This document shows, piece after piece, positions 6,455 through 13,585 of a stretch of 15,838 bases of DNA. Position 1 is the first letter of the stretch. Each line of letters begins with the position of its first letter. The DNA comes from an uncultured Clostridium sp. (GTDB taxonomy: Bacteria; Bacillota; Clostridia; Lachnospirales; Lachnospiraceae), in assembly GCA_900544905.1 (NCBI GenBank), contig UQXF01000081.1, forward strand, positions 1 through 15,838, given 5' to 3'. Made by a program: the position numbers and the translations under genes. The notes below the pieces were generated by a model, which worked only from the letters and a program-made list of their open reading frames with translations, was not told the origin of the DNA and searched no databases.

Positions 6455-7885
6455 ATGAATATAACAGAAAAAGATACGGAACCGGTTGACGGGGGCAAAG
6501 CCATAGCCGGGAAAAAGGAAGAGAAAGCGGCAAATAATTCTCTTGGGGAAGAGAAAATTAATAAGCTGCTTTACCGGTTTGCTGTACCAAGTATTATTTC
6601 TATGCTGGTAGGTTCCCTTTATAATATTGTGGACCAGTTTTTTATCGGTCAGAGAGTTGGGGAACTGGGCAATGCAGCCACGAATATTGCATTTCCGCTG
6701 TCTACCTCATGTGTGGCAATCGCCCTGTTGTTTGGCATTGGCGGTGCATCCGCATTTAATATTACCATGGGAAGCGGAGACCGGAAGAGGGCTGTTTACT
6801 ATCTCGGAAACGCTGCTGTTATGCTTTTTGGATGCGGAGCGGTACTCTGTATTATTACCCAGATTTTTTTAGAACCCATGTTACGGTTTTTTGGCTCACC
6901 GGACAATGTGCTCGGCTATGCCATGGAATATACCAGAATTACATCGATTGGATTTCCGTTTCTGATTTTGTCAACCGGGGGAGGACATCTGATTCGTGCA
7001 GATGGCAGACCGCAGATTGCCATGCTCTGCAATCTCACCGGTGCTATCGTTAACACAATTTTAGATGCAATCTTTGTGTTTGGCTTCGACTGGGGAATGT
7101 CCGGCGCAGCATTTGCCACAATTATCGGTCAGTTTATTTCCGGCGGTATGGCAATCTGGTATCTGTCACATTGCAAAACCGTAAGGATAGAAAAACAGCA
7201 TTTAAGGATAAGGGCAGAAAATGTGGGACGTATTGCTTCACTGGGAATGGCGCCCTGCAGTAACCAGCTTGCAATGATGATAGTACAGATTATTATGAAC
7301 AAATCCCTGAAATATTATGGGGCAAAATCCGTGTATGGCGAATCCATTCCCATTGCCTGCGTTGGAATTATAACAAAGGTGAATATGGTATTTATGGCAT
7401 TTGTGATTGGAATTTCCCAGGGCCTGCAGCCAATTGCAAGCTTTAACTATGGAGCAAAAAAATATAACCGTGTCAGGGAGGCCTATTTAAAGGCAATCAG
7501 CTGTGGAGCGGTGCTGGCTGTGGCGGCATTTTTGATGTTCCAGCTTTGTCCAAGGCAGATTATATCTATTTTCGGAGATGGCTCAGAGGCATATTTCCGG
7601 TTTGCAATCAACTATTTTCACATCTTTTTGTTCTTTACCTTTGTGAATTTTATGCAGCCGATTACCTCCAATTTTTTTACTGCCATAGGCAAGCCGAAAC
7701 GGGGAAGCTTCCTGGCATTGACCAGACAGATTATATTCCTTCTTCCGCTGGTAATTTTGCTCCCGTTATTTATGGGAATTGACGGCGTTATGTATGCCGG
7801 ACCCGTTGCGGATTGTATGGCAGCCATCGTGTCAGCGGTAATGGTGGCGAAGGAATTGAGACGGGATATATACACCTGTGCCTGA
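6455..7885 (+). CDS. MATE family multidrug/Na+ (or H+) antiporter
   Basis: This 476-residue inner-membrane efflux protein has about 12 predicted helices after a polar 32-residue N-terminal extension. Family hallmarks include the first-helix segment SMLVGSLYNIVDQFFIGQRVGELGNAATNIAFPL, given here in parts: GSLYNIVDQFFIGQ and GNAATNIAFPL, then GIGGASAFN. The second half repeats the fold, with the typical GISQGLQPIASFNYGAKKYNRV at its start (key residues GLQPI and NYGA). The length fits MepA-like Firmicute MATE proteins (about 450). GAGGA (6441-6445) precedes the ATG, and an extended -10 promoter is 40 bases upstream. A strong terminator follows, so it is a single-gene unit. The exported substrate (cationic drugs, dyes or a metabolite) cannot be read from sequence. 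Confidence 0.92.
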   Translation: MNITEKDTEPVDGGKAIAGKKEEKAANNSLGEEKINKLLYRFAVPSIISMLVGSLYNIVDQFFIGQRVGELGNAATNIAFPLSTSCVAIALLFGIGGASAFNITMGSGDRKRAVYYLGNAAVMLFGCGAVLCIITQIFLEPMLRFFGSPDNVLGYAMEYTRITSIGFPFLILSTGGGHLIRADGRPQIAMLCNLTGAIVNTILDAIFVFGFDWGMSGAAFATIIGQFISGGMAIWYLSHCKTVRIEKQHLRIRAENVGRIASLGMAPCSNQLAMMIVQIIMNKSLKYYGAKSVYGESIPIACVGIITKVNMVFMAFVIGISQGLQPIASFNYGAKKYNRVREAYLKAISCGAVLAVAAFLMFQLCPRQIISIFGDGSEAYFRFAINYFHIFLFFTFVNFMQPITSNFFTAIGKPKRGSFLALTRQIIFLLPLVILLPLFMGIDGVMYAGPVADCMAAIVSAVMVAKELRRDIYTCA

Positions 7886-7924
7886 AACGGGTGGAAGAAC
7901 AGAAAAACAGGTAATTGATTTTTG

Positions 7925-7959
7925 CAGATAGTGACATTTGTCACTGTCTGTTTTTTTTT
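7925..7959 (+). terminator. Rho-independent terminator after the MATE gene
   Basis: CAGATAGTGACA (7925-7936) pairs with TGTCACTGTCTG (7939-7950) over 12 positions with one G-T wobble, closing a two-base apex (four if the top A-T pair opens), followed by nine Ts (7951-7959). It is a textbook intrinsic terminator about 40 bases after the MATE stop. Its apex contains one copy of the motif discussed for the next operon. Confidence 0.92.
7931..7944. promoter_or_regulatory. Upstream copy of the motif GTGACAnnTGnCAC
   Basis: GTGACATTTGTCAC is palindromic as GTGACA-TT-TGTCAC and forms the top of the MATE terminator hairpin. It is centred 34 bases upstream of a second near-copy next to the promoter of the following operon. 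It could double as a regulator binding site, but its symmetry is also explained by the terminator. Confidence 0.35.
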
Positions 7960-7964
7960 ATATT

Positions 7965-7978
7965 GTGACAAATGACAC
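7965..7978. promoter_or_regulatory. Promoter-proximal copy of the motif GTGACAnnTGnCAC, candidate activator site
   Basis: GTGACAAATGACAC keeps the symmetric core GTGnCAnnTGnCAC and ends directly at the -35 box of the following operon. Its centre is about 42.5 bases before the predicted transcription start, the classic place for an activator that touches RNA polymerase. The operon encodes a NarL-type regulator, a natural candidate for binding. The assignment is inference from position and symmetry. Confidence 0.5.
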
Positions 7979-8007
7979 CTGCCAGGCAGAAAGCTTCTTC
8001 TTATAAT
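7979..8007 (+). promoter_or_regulatory. Promoter of the membrane protein / kinase / regulator operon
   Basis: CTGCCA (7979-7984; four of six against TTGACA), a 17-base spacer and a perfect TATAAT (8002-8007) lie about 60 bases upstream of the first ATG. Transcription should start near 8014. The poor -35 suits activator dependence. Confidence 0.65.
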
Positions 8008-8068
8008 AAAACCATCAGAGAAAATAGTGACGAAGGACAGTTATATTTTAGAGGAAGAGGTGTTTATT

Positions 8069-9757
8069 ATGGAAAGAAATCACATTTCTACATTTTTGAT
8101 GGTGGTAGGAGTAATTTTCATTATGGTGGCAGGCAGCATTTTTGTATCCACGGCGTGGAAATATCTGCCGGAATTAGTAAAGCAGCTTTGTCTGCTATCG
8201 GCGGCAGCAGGGCTGTTTACCGGCTCCTATGCTGTGGCAAAGGGAGGAAGACTCAGAAAAACGGAGGCAGGCCTTTACTATCTGGGAGTGGCATTTACAG
8301 GATTTTTTGCCCTATCTCTGCTTGGGGGAGTCCAGACAGCAGAACCGGGAGTGGTACAGCCGGATACGCAGTGGACGCTTCAGCAAATAAATGCCCTGAA
8401 AATGCTATGTGCAGTTGGAGTGATGCTGATACCTACAGTAATCAGGGTGGTTCTGAAAAAGAAAGGGATTGATTTCAGTATCAGCGTGGCGCTTGGAGAC
8501 GGTATGCTTTTATGCATGGGAGTGGCAATGGAATGCGGCATACAGGTATTTACCCTGATTTTAGCCGGATATATATTAGTGTTGGCAGGTCTGGATTATT
8601 ACAGAAAAAAGCATTTTACAGAAAAAACCGGTCTGGATATGGCTGTAAGCATAAGCTATCTGGTGCACGGAATTGTGGGGCTGCCATTTCTTGTATGGGC
8701 GAATATAGCAGACAATAACTCTTATGCCATTCCAATGCTGCAGGCGGTAGTCGTTGTGGCAGCGACAGGAATTACCTGTGCCGGCAGACAGCAGACAATC
8801 TACCGTGTCATAAACAGTATCAGTATATTCTGGATGGTTTATACTGTGGTGAATGCTTTGGGTGAAATTTTAGTATGGACGGATGAAATCACCCCTGTCA
8901 TCTTTATGGCATTTGTTTTGAATCTGGTAATTATGGTCTATATGATGCGGAAAGAGATGTTTTATATCCAGCTGGTTTTTGGTATTTTTATGACATACAT
9001 CCAGCATTTTACATATCTGATAACCGGATGGCATTCGGATTTAAATGAAACATATTATCCATTTACCTTTGCATTAGCGGCAGCTCTGATTATCTGGCTG
9101 GCAGGGAATAGGAAAACGGGAGCGTATACGGAGGAGGCAGAACTTACCCTGAAACGAATTGCAATGCTTCAGATGGTAATGTGTATAAATATGTGGTTTG
9201 CGTCAAAGCACTACGATTATCTGGGCATGGCTTTTCATCTGCTGGTGGCTCTGACCGTTTTGGTTATAGCGGAGCTTTGCGGCAGCTCCGGGGCGAAGGC
9301 AGTCTGGCAGACTATCGCATTGGCAGCGGGAGAATTGGCGGTGCAAAAGCAGCCGTTTCTGGATATACCTGCCGGATATCGTGCAGAGTGGACGGGATTT
9401 CTGTTTGCAATAGGCATTGTTCTTTTAGGCTTCATTTGGTATGATAAGAAAAAAAGCATAAGAGTGGTACAATTTATTCTGACCTGCTGTCTGCTTGCGG
9501 TGCTGCTGTTAAACAATCTGCTGGGCGGGGAGCTGGGAAATGTTCTGATACTTGGAATCGTCTGTGTGATTATGCTTTTGGTGGCAGCGGTATGCAACCA
9601 TAAGGAATATGTCATAGCTGCCAGTGTAACCTTGATTTTAATAGCGCTGTACATTACGAGAAGCTTCTGGCTTAACATTGCATGGTGGGTTTATCTGTTT
9701 GCGGCAGGTGTAGTTATGGTCGGATTTGCCGTGAAAAAGGAAAGGGAAGCGAAATAA
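8069..9757 (+). CDS. Large polytopic membrane protein, DUF2157-like N-terminus
   Basis: The 562 residues are almost wholly hydrophobic, with roughly 15-17 predicted helices and short polar loops. The N-terminus (MERNHISTFLMVVGVIF..., with FVSTAWKYLPELVKQL) resembles the DUF2157 pattern of two helices around a conserved Trp and a short 'L.P' turn. The C-terminus (FWLNIAWWVYLFAAGVVMVG, then KKEREAK) is typical of large membrane proteins with repeated helix pairs. I do not recognise a function and see no catalytic motif. I chose the ATG at 8069 because GAGGAAGAGG (8051-8060) precedes it; the GTG at 8027 in the same frame lacks a site. The gene is first in an operon with a kinase and regulator, suggesting a sensory, scaffold or envelope role. 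It could be the protected target or the stimulus partner of the kinase. Confidence 0.75.
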   Translation: MERNHISTFLMVVGVIFIMVAGSIFVSTAWKYLPELVKQLCLLSAAAGLFTGSYAVAKGGRLRKTEAGLYYLGVAFTGFFALSLLGGVQTAEPGVVQPDTQWTLQQINALKMLCAVGVMLIPTVIRVVLKKKGIDFSISVALGDGMLLCMGVAMECGIQVFTLILAGYILVLAGLDYYRKKHFTEKTGLDMAVSISYLVHGIVGLPFLVWANIADNNSYAIPMLQAVVVVAATGITCAGRQQTIYRVINSISIFWMVYTVVNALGEILVWTDEITPVIFMAFVLNLVIMVYMMRKEMFYIQLVFGIFMTYIQHFTYLITGWHSDLNETYYPFTFALAAALIIWLAGNRKTGAYTEEAELTLKRIAMLQMVMCINMWFASKHYDYLGMAFHLLVALTVLVIAELCGSSGAKAVWQTIALAAGELAVQKQPFLDIPAGYRAEWTGFLFAIGIVLLGFIWYDKKKSIRVVQFILTCCLLAVLLLNNLLGGELGNVLILGIVCVIMLLVAAVCNHKEYVIAASVTLILIALYITRSFWLNIAWWVYLFAAGVVMVGFAVKKEREAK

Positions 9758-9826
9758 CGGACTTCCGGTATGGTAATGCAGAATCGATGGTTTTTAAATG
9801 CCTTAGAATGTATGGGAGGAAAAAGC

Positions 9827-11125
9827 ATGTCATTTATGTTGGGATTGATTTATCTGATTGTGACAGGAGCAGTGCTTGCCAGTATGGCAGCACTGTTTTT
9901 CCGCGGGGAAAGAACCCTTTGCAATCGTGTTTATATGGTATGCCAGGGAATGGCTGCCCTGTGGTGCGGCTCTCAAATTTTAGTGCTGCTGGCTGAGACG
10001 AAATGGGAGCTTACGGTGGCTTATCTGATTGGAAATATTGGAATTTGCTTTATAGGGGCATTTTGGTATTATTTTGCGGTATTATATACAGGGGGCAGGC
10101 TGGCAGGATTAAAAAAATATGTCCCTGTTATGCTGTCGGTGTTTCACTATCTGCTGGTGCTCACTAATCGCTGGCACCACTTGTATTATACTGTATTTTC
10201 ACCGGATAAAATTATCCATGGTCAATTTTTCTATTCAAATGTGGTTATTACCTATGCTTTTGTCATTACGGGAGCTGTAATTTTATACCGTGATATGACG
10301 GCAAAAAGCCGGGAATCGGCAGGGGAGGGAAATGGAAGGGCGGCAAAAATTCTTGTTGTGGCGTCCGTGCTGGTGCCGGTGTTATTTAATGCCATATATC
10401 TGACCGGCCTTGTTCAGTCGTCATTTGATATCACTCCGCTGGGATTTGCAATATCGGTTATTTTTGTTATGCTTGCCACGGTGAAATACCAGTTTATGGA
10501 TTTGAAAAGGGAGCTTGTGATTACCAATGAAAAGCTGCTTCTGGAAAAAGAGCGGAACCGTATCGCCCAGCAGGTGCATGACACAGCAGGCCATACCCTT
10601 ACCATGATTCAGTCCTACATGAAGCTGGCGGAGTTATGTGTGAAAAATCAGGAAAATGCAAAGGCAGAAACCTATTTGTCAGAGGCACGGGTTCTCACCA
10701 GCCAGGGAATCAGGGAGCTGCGGGAATCCATTAATCAGCTTCGCAGGGAGCAGTCCTATGAGCTGGTAACCCAGGGTGTTATGCAGCTGGCAGACCAGGT
10801 GAAGGAGTTACCGGTGACGGTAACGGTGCAGGGGGATGACTCGGAGAAATATTCCCATTTATCCGGGATAATATATGATACGGTAAGGGAATCTCTTACC
10901 AATGCGTTAAAGTATGCGGAGGGAACGAAAATCGAGATTATTATCCGTTTTCAGGAAAACAGTGTTGAACTGGTAATAGGGGATGATGGCAAGGGCTGTG
11001 ACATTATTCAGGAAAATAATGGTATCCGGGGAATCCGGGAACGGGTAGAAAATGCAGGGGGAACGGTAAGGTTTCTGTCATCGGCTGGTGAGGGTTTCCT
11101 TACCAGAGTTAAGCTTCCGTTATAA
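9827..11125 (+). CDS. Sensor histidine kinase, 7TM N-terminus, HisKA_3/HATPase_c (NarL-system type)
   Basis: This 432-residue membrane kinase has about seven helices in its first 220 residues. The segment LTNRWHHLYYTVFSPD between helices is characteristic of the '7TM region of histidine kinases' family. A short linker leads to a HisKA_3 dimerisation domain with RNRIAQQVHDTAGHTL, where His251 (followed by Asp252) is the phosphorylated residue. The C-terminal ATPase domain shows the N-box ESLTNALKYAEG (Asn359), the G1 box GDDGKG (385-390) and NGIRGIRERV (G399-x-x-G402). All catalytic motifs are intact. The start at 9827 has GGGAGG (9814-9819); the in-frame ATG at 9770 has none. The gene lies 69 bases after the membrane protein and 22 bases before its response regulator. 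The stimulus is unknown, probably a membrane-soluble or envelope signal. Confidence 0.92.
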   Translation: MSFMLGLIYLIVTGAVLASMAALFFRGERTLCNRVYMVCQGMAALWCGSQILVLLAETKWELTVAYLIGNIGICFIGAFWYYFAVLYTGGRLAGLKKYVPVMLSVFHYLLVLTNRWHHLYYTVFSPDKIIHGQFFYSNVVITYAFVITGAVILYRDMTAKSRESAGEGNGRAAKILVVASVLVPVLFNAIYLTGLVQSSFDITPLGFAISVIFVMLATVKYQFMDLKRELVITNEKLLLEKERNRIAQQVHDTAGHTLTMIQSYMKLAELCVKNQENAKAETYLSEARVLTSQGIRELRESINQLRREQSYELVTQGVMQLADQVKELPVTVTVQGDDSEKYSHLSGIIYDTVRESLTNALKYAEGTKIEIIIRFQENSVELVIGDDGKGCDIIQENNGIRGIRERVENAGGTVRFLSSAGEGFLTRVKLPL

Positions 11126-11147
11126 TGAAAGGGGGGAGGGTCCGGTT

Positions 11148-11816
11148 ATGAACAGGATTAAGGTTTTGATTGCAGATGACATTATGATATTGAGACAGGG
11201 GCTGAAAGCAGTATTGGAACAGGATATGGAAATTGAGGTTGTGGCGCTGGCAGAAAACGGGAAAGAGGCCTTTGAAAAATGCAAGGTCTATGAGCCGGAT
11301 GTGGTACTGATGGATATGCGGATGCCGGATTATGATGGTGCTTATGGGATTAAAGCCATCAAAGAGCAGCGTCCGGATATCCGCGTGCTGGTGCTTACCA
11401 CCTTTGATGATGAGGAAACGATAGAGAAGGCATTGGGGAGCGGTGCAGACGGTTATATCTTAAAGGAGCTGGAGGATGAGAAGGTAATTGCCTCTGTAAA
11501 AAGCGTATATGCGGGACTGAGTATTTTTGGGGGAGGCGTCTATCAGGTTATGAAAAACCGTATGGAGCAGACACCGGAAACAGCCCGGGAAAAGCAGTCC
11601 TCCCATATACCAGAGGAGCAGTTCAGCGAAAGAGAGCGGGATATTTTAAGGCTGGTTGCCCAGGGCTATGATAATAAAGAAATCGCATCGGAATTATTTC
11701 TGGCGGAGGGAACGGTAAGAAACCAGATATCGAGGCTGCTGGAAAAGCTGACGCTAAAGGACAGAACCCAGCTGGCGGTTTATGCAGTAAAGAATGGGCT
11801 TGACCGGCAGGATTAG
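11148..11816 (+). CDS. NarL/FixJ-family response regulator
   Basis: This 222-residue DNA-binding regulator should be phosphorylated by the kinase encoded just upstream. The receiver has the acidic pair Asp10-Asp11, phosphoacceptor Asp56 (VVLMDMRMP), Thr84 and Lys106 (YILKE), all canonical. A linker rich in Gln and Glu (about 135-156) leads to a LuxR-type helix-turn-helix, FSERERDILRLVAQGYDNKEIA onward (key residues F157, E160, L164, G169, N172, EIA), with GTVRNQISRLLEKL as recognition helix. The start is set by the strong site GGGGGGAGGG (11131-11140), seven bases before ATG; the longer frame from 11088 overlaps the kinase gene. It is the last gene of the operon. The motif pair upstream of the operon is its best candidate target, implying positive autoregulation. 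Confidence 0.94.
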   Translation: MNRIKVLIADDIMILRQGLKAVLEQDMEIEVVALAENGKEAFEKCKVYEPDVVLMDMRMPDYDGAYGIKAIKEQRPDIRVLVLTTFDDEETIEKALGSGADGYILKELEDEKVIASVKSVYAGLSIFGGGVYQVMKNRMEQTPETAREKQSSHIPEEQFSERERDILRLVAQGYDNKEIASELFLAEGTVRNQISRLLEKLTLKDRTQLAVYAVKNGLDRQD

Positions 11817-11838
11817 GGAAATGTCTGGCAACAAAAGT

Positions 11839-11885
11839 AAGGCTGTTGTAAACAAGGAAATATTCTTATTACAACAGCCTTTTAT
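11839..11885. terminator. Rho-independent terminator between convergent genes
   Basis: AAGGCTGTTGTAA (11839-11851) pairs perfectly with TTACAACAGCCTT (11869-11881), a 13-bp stem with a 17-base loop and a following TTTTATCTT on the plus strand. In the other direction the stem is followed by TACTTTTG, a weaker T-run. It ends the two-component operon and may also end the facing peptidase gene, whose stop codon is 14 bases away. Confidence 0.85.
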
Positions 11886-11898
11886 CTTAAAATAAATG

Positions 11899-13368
11899 TT
11901 ACTGCTGGGACTGTTCAGAGGTCTGGCTGCTATCCGGATTGTCAGTCTGGGTGCTGTCATCGCTCTGGGTTGTCTGCCTGTCATCGCTGGCTTTGGCGCT
12001 GATTGCCCACATATTTGCAATCTGGGATTCCAGCCGCTCGTAATCCCAGCCGACCTGGCTGCGGGCTTCGCTGTTTGGGTCGTTGACGTAGAAGAGTCCG
12101 TCCTTGTATTCCCGAATCACAATAAAATGTCCGCTTTTTGTAAAATCACCGGAGGACATGGAACAGATAATCACGCTGCCGTTCTCCAGTGCCGTTGTCA
12201 TGGCATCCTTGCTGGCAGTTAATTCCTCGGAGCCCAGACCAAGCTCTGCTGCCCCCTCGGTCATCAAGGTCCAGGATGTATTGCCGCTTTCATCTATATA
12301 TCCCTTTTCGGTAGCGAAATCGGCAATTTTAATTGGATTCATGCTGCCATCCTGTTTTAGATAGGTATAAGCCATGGAAAGGCAGGTAGGGCCGCATCCG
12401 CTTAATCCAACGATATTATTGGCGTAATCTGCATAGCCCCATTGCTCGTCAAACTGTAAATACAGAGGAACGGTATTCCCTGTGACATCCATTGTAAAAT
12501 CGCCATCAAATGTAATGTTGATTTTAGCAGGATAGTCAATGGCAAACTGCTTCATTTCTGAATTTACAGCCAGATTCATTAAAATATTGTCCGGATAAAC
12601 GGCGGCATTATCGCAGATTCCCTGGATATCCGGGTCTGTCTCTGCCTGTTTTTTAAGGATTTCCAGTGCTGCTTCCCTGTCTGCCGGTAAATCCTGTGCA
12701 AGAATTGCCTCATCAATATCCGCTTTGATTTGTTCTGTGGTGGGCTCCTCTGTGTCCTCTGTTTTCACCTGTTCTGTTATCTTATCTGATTTTTTGTCCT
12801 GGTGAAAATGATTCCAGATACCGGATACCATTTTTACAAGTCCCACAATAATTAAAATGACGATGAGCAAAAGTATGCTGCAACGGATAATTGCCTGTCT
12901 GCGGCGTTTCCTGCGGCGCTCTTCTCTTGCGGCAATTTTTCGCCTTCTGGCAGCGGCTTTCCTGCGGCGGAGCTGCTCTAATTCCTCCTCTGTCAGCTCT
13001 TCCTCTTCCTCCTCAGACTCATCATATTGACCTGATGAACTTCCATATGTGCCGGATGTCTGGGTATAACCGGCATCCCCTTGCAGGTATGATTCGGTTG
13101 TCTGTACATACTGGATGTCCGCCCCATCGTAGCTGTCAGCTGACTGCCCGTATGGATTAACCGGCTGTCCGTATTTGTCAGCTGGCTGCCCATATGGATT
13201 AACCGGCTGTCCGTATTCATCGGCTGGCTGCCCATATGGATTAACCGGCTGTTCGTATTCGTCTACCGGCTGTCCATATGCATTTACTGGTGGTCCATAT
13301 GCGTCAGTTGGCTGTCCATAGGTATTGGCTGGTTCATTGTATCCGTTATCCTCATTATATCCATCCAT
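11899..13368 (-). CDS. Membrane-anchored C39-like cysteine peptidase with N-terminal heptapeptide repeats
   Basis: The 489 residues fall into distinct parts. Residues 17-79 are nine tandem seven-residue repeats of the form YGQP(V/A/T)(N/D)x. Next come a Tyr/Ser/Gly linker, an acidic run (E119-E124), a strongly basic region (134-157) and one hydrophobic helix (about 160-178). An extracellular part ends in a Peptidase_C39_2-like domain, with GCGPTC holding catalytic Cys325, then His414 in SGHFIVI and Asp430 in VNDP. The last 30 residues are Ser/Thr/Gln/Asp-rich. The basic block before the helix predicts a cytoplasmic N-terminus. GGAGGAG (13374-13380, minus strand) sets the start. This peptidase class often acts on bacterial surface or secreted peptides; the substrate is unknown. 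The gene faces away from hydF, and no exporter lies beside it, so it is not an ordinary bacteriocin-processing C39 transporter. Confidence 0.85.
   Translation of the reverse strand: MDGYNEDNGYNEPANTYGQPTDAYGPPVNAYGQPVDEYEQPVNPYGQPADEYGQPVNPYGQPADKYGQPVNPYGQSADSYDGADIQYVQTTESYLQGDAGYTQTSGTYGSSSGQYDESEEEEEELTEEELEQLRRRKAAARRRKIAAREERRRKRRRQAIIRCSILLLIVILIIVGLVKMVSGIWNHFHQDKKSDKITEQVKTEDTEEPTTEQIKADIDEAILAQDLPADREAALEILKKQAETDPDIQGICDNAAVYPDNILMNLAVNSEMKQFAIDYPAKINITFDGDFTMDVTGNTVPLYLQFDEQWGYADYANNIVGLSGCGPTCLSMAYTYLKQDGSMNPIKIADFATEKGYIDESGNTSWTLMTEGAAELGLGSEELTASKDAMTTALENGSVIICSMSSGDFTKSGHFIVIREYKDGLFYVNDPNSEARSQVGWDYERLESQIANMWAISAKASDDRQTTQSDDSTQTDNPDSSQTSEQSQQ
13151..13318. repeat. Four tandem 42-bp units encoding heptapeptide pairs
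   Basis: Four direct 42-bp units (13151, 13193, 13235 and 13277) encode pairs of seven-residue repeats of the minus-strand peptidase. The first two differ at only three bases of 42, and the outer two have drifted more, so the array grew recently from one side. The full run of repeats in protein terms covers 13132-13320. Slippage would change repeat number in steps that keep the frame. Confidence 0.9.
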
Positions 13369-13537
13369 AAACGCTCCTCCTTTTTGTAAATATTTAAATT
13401 CTATATGCTGTTGCTATTGTTTTTTCCAGTTTATGGTTATAGTATAGCATGAAATAGTTAATAAAAGAAAAATATTTTCTTAAAAAATATAAAAGATTTT
13501 TGAAAATGTAATTTCCGGCAAAAGAAAAAGAGAAATG

Positions 13538-13546
13538 TGTTACAAT
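13538..13546 (+). promoter_or_regulatory. Extended -10 promoter of hydF
   Basis: TGTTACAAT (13538-13546) is a TGn-extended -10 box about 40 bases before the hydF start; no good -35 is visible, as is common for extended -10 promoters. The rest of 13369-13537 is AT-rich and must also hold the promoter of the divergent peptidase gene, for which I see no convincing match. Confidence 0.5.
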
Positions 13547-13585
13547 AAATGCAAGGACAGTTTTGCTGGAAAAGGAGGACTTGAC

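Noticed and set aside
9235..9678. 147-residue minus-strand reading frame within the polytopic membrane protein gene
   Set aside because: It is a shadow of the hydrophobic plus-strand frame; no ribosome binding site or recognisable motif, and the plus-strand gene is in a clear operon.
13132..13320. CRISPR-like array
   Set aside because: Units are contiguous 21/42-bp coding repeats without unique spacers and stay in frame with the peptidase.
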